A stretch of 64,000 nucleotides of DNA from Mucilaginibacter sp. L196. Lineage in GTDB: Bacteria; Bacteroidota; Bacteroidia; Sphingobacteriales; Sphingobacteriaceae. This document shows, in pieces, positions 59,332-64,000 of the stretch. Made by a program: the position numbers and the translations under genes. Below the pieces are notes generated by a model, which was not told the DNA's origin, searched no databases, and was given only the letters and a program-made list of their open reading frames with translations. The stretch is from positions 786,153 to 850,152 of the forward strand of contig NZ_LMUO01000019.1 in NCBI RefSeq assembly GCF_009765905.1, in the 5' to 3' direction. How positions within the stretch are numbered: the first letter of the stretch is position 1; each line of letters starts with the position of its first letter.

Positions 59332-62300
59332 TTAAAATGAAACTGTAGCTCCCAGGTTAAAAGTCCTATCCTCAGGGTATGTGTATCCTGCGAATGTAGT
59401 ACTAAAATTGGCACCATCTCCGGCGGTGCCACCTTGGCTAATTCCCTGGTGTTCAGGATCATAGTTCTGAAGTCCGGTGAATGTTAGCAGGTTGTAGCAG
59501 CTTACATACACCCTTAATCTTTTAACACCTATATGCTTCAAAGCTAAAGGGGATATGGAATAACCAAATTCAAGTGTTTTTACACGCAGGTAACTGGCAT
59601 TCTGTATTGCTTTTGTGCCTTGTGCTTCTGGCGAGCCCATTGCAGGGTAAAACCCTGGTACCCATTGCGTGTTAGGGTCAAAAACATTTGCAGTAGGATT
59701 TACGGTATGATAGCTGTCAAGAAAGCGGGTTAACGCGCTTCCTTGATACATCAGCGGCTGTGCAAATTGCTCGCCGTATTGAACGTAAACACCGGCGGCG
59801 CCTTGTAAAAGCATGTTCATATCAAACCCTTTATAACTTAAGGCAATCGTAAAACCATAGTTATATAACGGAATATCGGTAGTGGCAATAGGCGTGTTAT
59901 CCTTACCATCTATTACCCCATCATGATTCGTGTCCTGATAATAATAATCACCGGGAATCACACTATTATTACCTCCGCCCATGTTCACACCATAGTTCTG
60001 TATTTGCTTGTAAGTGGTAAACTGCCCGGCATAAGTAGGTCCCCACCATATGCTAGTATATCTGTTGCTTTGGCTTGACTGCCATTGTTGAAATTGGTTG
60101 CCAAAAGTACCTTGTAGAACAGTCATGTTTTCATCGCGGGTTGTGCCTATGTTACCGCTAATGTTTACGCCCAGTTTGCCAAATGTGTTCCTGTACGATA
60201 GGCTAAAGTCTAAACCTTGCACCCTGTCGCTGTTGTAGTTGATCTGTGGCGTAACAGCACCCACAGTTTGCGGTAGAACTGTGGAAGGTGTGGCTACCAA
60301 CCCTGTCCTGTCGTTTCTGAAAACTTCAAGAGTTCCGTTAACTTTTCCATTAAATAAGCCGAAATCAAGTGCTAAATTCTTTAGGGTACTTACCGGCCAT
60401 GTTAGGCCAGGGTTGCCAAGTTTTGGCTCTGAGCCGTTCACCGGAGCTGTGCCAAAAATATAAGAGTTTGCGACGCCATTGTTTAAGTTGCCAGAAGTAT
60501 TTACGGCAGGGTAGGTATACCCGGTTACATAATTATATGCATTACCAGACTCGTCACCCATTTGACCCCAAGAAGCCCTGATCTTTAGGTTGGAGAGGAT
60601 TTTGTTAGAAATCAGGTTACTAATAAAGCTTTCTTTAGTTAAAACCCAGCCTATTGATGCGCCCGGGAAGTTGCCCCATTGATCGGAACCTGGTTGATAC
60701 AAACTGGTACCATCACGGCGAAAGGTGAATTCAGCAAGATACTTTCCTTTAAAATCATAGTCAAGCCGTCCTATATAACTCTGGTGCGAATAATCCTGTA
60801 CAGCATTGGGATACTGACCACCAATCATATCTGTATTTGGCACGCCACCAAATAAATAGTTTACAGGTATCACAGTATCCTCGTAAGCATAAAAATTATC
60901 TTCGGTGTTATGGCTTTGCTCATAGGTAGCCATGGCAGATATGTTATGATCATGGAAAAAAGTATGCGCATAATTTAATGTTACCTGGCTTAGCGTATTA
61001 AAATTTGTGTAATACTGACGGGTTATACTAGAAGGTGAATTTATTGCTTGTGGTGTATAAATATCAGTAACAGCGTCGTAAGTATATAAATTATAGGTGT
61101 TTTGTATTTGATTATTGTCAGCAACCGAGTAATCAATGTTAAACAAAGCCTTGGCACTTAGTCCGGTTATGCCGGGTATGTCATACGTTAAGTTTAACTG
61201 GCTTGTAAAGCTTTTATTCTTGTTAACAATTGAACCTACCTCGTTGTCATTAGTTATGACAGCAGGATTCATGTTATCAGGCATTACAGAAGGGTATAAA
61301 GGATTGTTATTAGCATAAATCTGGTGAATAGGGATCTGATTCCAGGTATACTTATATACCGTGTATTCTTGCACGTCAGGCGAGTTTTTCTGATCCATCC
61401 AGCCCGATGTTAATACCTGTGCTTTTAACCCTTTGGCTATGCTAACGGTAACGTTTGAGCGAAAATTATACTTGTCGTAGTTTAAATCTCCACTTTTATA
61501 AACGCCGTCCTGGTTCTGGTAACCAAAGTTGAAGAAATAGCTTATCTTATCACTTCCGCCATCAATATTTAAATTATGGCTGATTTGGCTGGCTGTTTTG
61601 TTAAAAACAAGATCTGTCCAATCGGCAGATTTTTCAGTGCCGTTAAGATATGGCAGCATATCTGCATAAGAATATACTGGAGTTACGTTGCTAACAAAAT
61701 TATTTTGGAAATCGCGTTTAGCAGCCTCATTAGCCAGCATCATATAATCTACAGCGCCTACGCCCTGGGGCATTCCTAAAAATGTTTGCACTGCACGGTT
61801 AACTGAATAATTGATGTTAACTTTTCCATTTGTTGATCCTTTTTTAGTTGTTACCAAAATTACACCGCCAGCAGCCCTTACACCGTATATAGATGCCGCG
61901 GCATCTTTTAGCACAGAGATACTTTCAATTTCATTTGGATCCATCCTGCCTAATGTTGACTGGTCGTTTCCCTCAATTATACCATCAATTACGATTAATG
62001 GGGGAGTTTGATAACCTCTTATATTCAAATCGTTAGCATAAGAACCCGGTTCGGCACTTGTTTGAACTATACGTATGCCCGGTATTTTACCGGTTAGCAT
62101 GTTTACAACGCTTTCGTCTTTCGTTGTCATGATCTCTTTATTTTGAAGAGTTGTAACAGAGCCGGTTACCGTTGCCCTTTTTTGTGTGCCGTAGCCCACA
62201 ACCACTACCTCATCAAGGCTTTTATTTGTAGCTTCTAAGGCGATTGTACCACCTTTTATGTTTTTAACTGCAATTTCCCTGAGTTGATAACCTACATAGG

Positions 62301-62520
62301 ATACCTGTAAAATAGCATCGGGGCCAGGCACTGTAAGCTGGAACTTTCCGCCTATATTAGTAATAACACCGGTGGTTGTGCCTTTAATTTTTACACTTAC
62401 CCCCTGAAGTGCTGACCCATCGGTTAAGTCTATCACTTTTCCACTGATCGAAGGTTGCTGGGCTAACAAACTAAGCGGGAAAAGAAAGAGAAGCATTAGT
62501 AAGTATTTTATTTTTTTCAT
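59332..62520 (-). CDS. susC: SusC/RagA-family TonB-dependent receptor
   Basis: A 1062-residue outer-membrane protein with a signal peptide (MKKIKYLLMLLFLFPLSLLAQ), a carboxypeptidase-like domain (SGKVIDLTDGSALQGVSVKIKG, residues 25-100), the plug with DEVVVVGYGTQKRATVTGSV and LKDAAASIYGVRAAGGVILV, and a 22-stranded barrel ending in FNLGATVSF. No extra N-terminal signal-transfer domain is seen, so control by an anti-sigma factor is not suggested. First gene of the locus. Confidence 0.96.
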   Translation of the reverse strand: MKKIKYLLMLLFLFPLSLLAQQPSISGKVIDLTDGSALQGVSVKIKGTTTGVITNIGGKFQLTVPGPDAILQVSYVGYQLREIAVKNIKGGTIALEATNKSLDEVVVVGYGTQKRATVTGSVTTLQNKEIMTTKDESVVNMLTGKIPGIRIVQTSAEPGSYANDLNIRGYQTPPLIVIDGIIEGNDQSTLGRMDPNEIESISVLKDAAASIYGVRAAGGVILVTTKKGSTNGKVNINYSVNRAVQTFLGMPQGVGAVDYMMLANEAAKRDFQNNFVSNVTPVYSYADMLPYLNGTEKSADWTDLVFNKTASQISHNLNIDGGSDKISYFFNFGYQNQDGVYKSGDLNYDKYNFRSNVTVSIAKGLKAQVLTSGWMDQKNSPDVQEYTVYKYTWNQIPIHQIYANNNPLYPSVMPDNMNPAVITNDNEVGSIVNKNKSFTSQLNLTYDIPGITGLSAKALFNIDYSVADNNQIQNTYNLYTYDAVTDIYTPQAINSPSSITRQYYTNFNTLSQVTLNYAHTFFHDHNISAMATYEQSHNTEDNFYAYEDTVIPVNYLFGGVPNTDMIGGQYPNAVQDYSHQSYIGRLDYDFKGKYLAEFTFRRDGTSLYQPGSDQWGNFPGASIGWVLTKESFISNLISNKILSNLKIRASWGQMGDESGNAYNYVTGYTYPAVNTSGNLNNGVANSYIFGTAPVNGSEPKLGNPGLTWPVSTLKNLALDFGLFNGKVNGTLEVFRNDRTGLVATPSTVLPQTVGAVTPQINYNSDRVQGLDFSLSYRNTFGKLGVNISGNIGTTRDENMTVLQGTFGNQFQQWQSSQSNRYTSIWWGPTYAGQFTTYKQIQNYGVNMGGGNNSVIPGDYYYQDTNHDGVIDGKDNTPIATTDIPLYNYGFTIALSYKGFDMNMLLQGAAGVYVQYGEQFAQPLMYQGSALTRFLDSYHTVNPTANVFDPNTQWVPGFYPAMGSPEAQGTKAIQNASYLRVKTLEFGYSISPLALKHIGVKRLRVYVSCYNLLTFTGLQNYDPEHQGISQGGTAGDGANFSTTFAGYTYPEDRTFNLGATVSF

Positions 62521-63293
62521 ATTGTCTTTCTATTAATTTTTGAGTTTAATTGGTTGGTTTACCAAGGTTAGGATAATAAATAGTGCATTGCAGCAGCATA
62601 CTTACGGCGGGTTAAATTCGTAGTTGTACATGATTTTAATTTTAATTGGTTAAATAATCGACTGATGAATTGTGACGGTCAACAGGTATTATGATTGGTT
62701 TATTATTATAATAATTGGTTTATAATAATAACACGAAATAAAAGGTGGTCATTAATGAAAAATTAATGAAAGATTAATGTTAACCGTTAATGCGATAAAA
62801 AAGGGGGCTTTTGAAATGTTTTCCGCAATCGATTGTAATTTTTTATCACATATCGGAAATAACCGTAATATTAAAAAAGCTTATAAACGGGAAAATGCCT
62901 TATACAAGAAATCGTATAATTTCGTTTTTTTGAAATATTCTGTCGTGGTATTATAGATTGTTCATTACAGGCACTTTTCACACGGCAGGTATATTGCATC
63001 AATAAAGGAAATAAGCTCTATCGCCACAGTCAAGAAAACTGATTATAAAAAGTGGAGGCCAGGAAACTGTGAACGATTAAGTTAAAAGTTATGCTAATGA
63101 TTCTTTCGTGGTCAAAAAGGTTGAGGAAGCCATTAGACCATTCAACGGGTTGGTTTGCCGGACAAAAAAAGAAATAAAGTATTTTTATTTGGTTAATAAT
63201 CAAGAATTAATGCCTTTTCTCATCCCGCTATTCATTTATTAAAAGATTTGCCTACCGAATTGCCCGGAAAATTGCTATTTACGACTACGCAAA
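62521..63293. promoter_or_regulatory. Upstream region of the susC operon
   Basis: The region is very AT-rich. It has a direct repeat ATTGGTTTATTATTATAATA / ATTGGTTTATAATAATAA (62694-62731), three 11-base units ATTAATGAAAA-type at 62751-62785 followed by GTTAATG, and the palindrome CAATCGATTG (62826-62835). These are candidate binding sites for a regulator. From 63082 a 52-codon open run (VKSYANDSFVVKKVEEAIRP) ending at 63240 may be a gene remnant, but I do not recognise it. Confidence 0.45.
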
Positions 63294-63329
63294 ACCGCCT
63301 TTAAAGAGATTTAAAGGTGGTTTTTTGTT
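63294..63329 (+). terminator. Orphan rho-independent terminator
   Basis: AAACCGCCTTTAAA-GAGA-TTTAAAGGTGGTTT followed by TTTTG is a strong stem (14 bp, one G-T) with a T-run, on the plus strand, but no recognisable gene lies upstream on that strand for 9 kb other than the remnant at 63082-63240. Confidence 0.75.
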
Positions 63330-63611
63330 TATGGTGTATTTTTTTAAAAAAATATAATTTACTGTATATCATGTGATTGTTGATTATGGCCTTATCTCAT
63401 CCGTTGATCTTTTAATCAGAACAAAGCCAGCAGTACTTGTACAAATCTTGCAGTTGATAATCAGGTTATTAACCTGTTACTTGCTGTACAGTAAGTGTTC
63501 GATATCGCACGTTCTTGGTTGGCAATGAACAAATAAATTGCTTAATATCAACTTGATACATCAATGGCATAATCAATGCAGCGATTTGTCGGTACATCCC
63601 AAAATTGCATC

Positions 63612-63824
63612 ATGGAAGAGTATATTTGGTTTCTGGTTGAATTATTTATCTCGGGTAAAGCGACCGAGGCTGAAGCAAGTGAACTTGTTTACCTGTTAGG
63701 CATGCACCCTGATTCGCTGTACGCGGTCAAAGAATTCCTGAATGAATACAACGATCCTGATCCGCAGGTAACATCCAGCCAAAAGCAGGCCTTGCTGAAC
63801 CGGGCCGAAAAATATCCATCATGA
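63612..63824 (+). CDS. Small acidic protein resembling the N-terminus of a FecR-type anti-sigma factor
   Basis: A 70-residue protein MEEYIWFLVELFISGKATEAE, then LVYLLGMHPDSLYAVKEFL. The pattern of a short helix, GKATEAE and a second helix resembles the N-terminal part of FecR-like anti-sigma proteins, without the rest. An upstream start at 63576 adds 12 residues of poor quality. A short frame overlaps its stop (ATGA at 63821) but ends after 28 codons. The function is not known. The remaining 176 bases show nothing more. Confidence 0.55.
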   Translation: MEEYIWFLVELFISGKATEAEASELVYLLGMHPDSLYAVKEFLNEYNDPDPQVTSSQKQALLNRAEKYPS

Positions 63825-64000
63825 ATTTGCTTACCTTCCATTTTACGCGTTTACAACTGAACAGTTCTTTGGCACTTCTAATAGATTTCCATTGCATGGT
63901 AAATTAGAATTGTTTAAGGGGCGTAGCTTGTTTATCTTAATCATCACAGGTTTAAAAATCGAATTAATCATTTGTGTCATTATTACAATTATTTTTTTTT

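Noticed and set aside
62694..62792. CRISPR array
   Set aside because: The repeats are 11-20 bases, without spacers of constant length and without cas genes.
63612..63824. Full FecR anti-sigma factor controlling the susC locus
   Set aside because: Only 70 residues resembling the N-terminal part are present, no sigma factor gene is next to it, and SusC lacks the N-terminal signalling domain that such systems need.

Overview
The window looks like chromosome from a Bacteroidota bacterium of the family Sphingobacteriaceae (Mucilaginibacter/Pedobacter type). The evidence is a SusC/SusD glycan-uptake locus, TAnnTTTG promoter elements, an arginine pathway built on an acyl-ornithine carbamoyltransferase, and the absence of strong Shine-Dalgarno sequences. 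The genus is inferred from protein flavour only.

Layout. 1-4.1 kb: end of an FtsE-like ATPase gene, a LuxC-like acyl-CoA reductase divergent from a ferredoxin, an NlpC/P60 hydrolase and a WD40 protein. 4.1-12.3 kb: a complete histidine operon on the minus strand (hisG-D-C-B-[176-aa ORF]-H-A-[DUF559::hisF]-IE), preceded by a 20-codon His-rich leader peptide. 12.6-20.2 kb: kdsB, a deoxynucleoside kinase, trpS, two tandem acyltransferases, gatC, a LolD-type ATPase, proC and argB. 20.2-24.1 kb: an alpha/beta hydrolase, NDH-2 and a CPA1 antiporter. 24.1-30.6 kb: an arginine operon (GNAT-argG-cupin-argC-four-helix ORF-argD-argF'-paiB). 31-45 kb: YpdA-like reductase, M3 peptidase, SRP RNA, 2'-5' ligase-like protein, DinB, a decayed RAYT/REP element, an ECF sigma factor with a membrane partner, a DAACS symporter, L21/L27, a polyprenyl synthase and RNase R.

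45.2-53.6 kb is an 8.3-kb mobilizable element integrated into the 3' end of tRNA-Pro(TGG), bounded by 15-bp direct repeats. It carries a tyrosine recombinase, a HigBA-type toxin-antitoxin pair, two small HTH proteins, a very structured 67-nt candidate oriT, MobC, a HUH relaxase, a coiled-coil membrane protein and a 12-repeat WG lipoprotein as cargo. Just beyond its right end is the left end of a second, decayed element of the same kind with its own arm-site motif and a stub of its integrase, so this tRNA gene was used at least twice.

54.1-62.5 kb is a polysaccharide-utilisation locus on the minus strand: SusC, SusD, a DUF3823 lipoprotein, a duplicated-domain lipoprotein and a GH71/99-like glycosidase. 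Its upstream region carries phased direct repeats.

The main oddities are: (1) palindromic GC-rich repeats that sit in frame inside genes, including one pair that bounds a DUF559 nuclease-like ORF fused to HisF after apparently replacing the hisF start codon; (2) the histidine leader peptide; (3) the three-way-junction DNA of the mobilizable element; (4) the ghost element with a different arm motif but the same 12-bp spacing. All calls are by eye from sequence and recalled family features; no database search was run.
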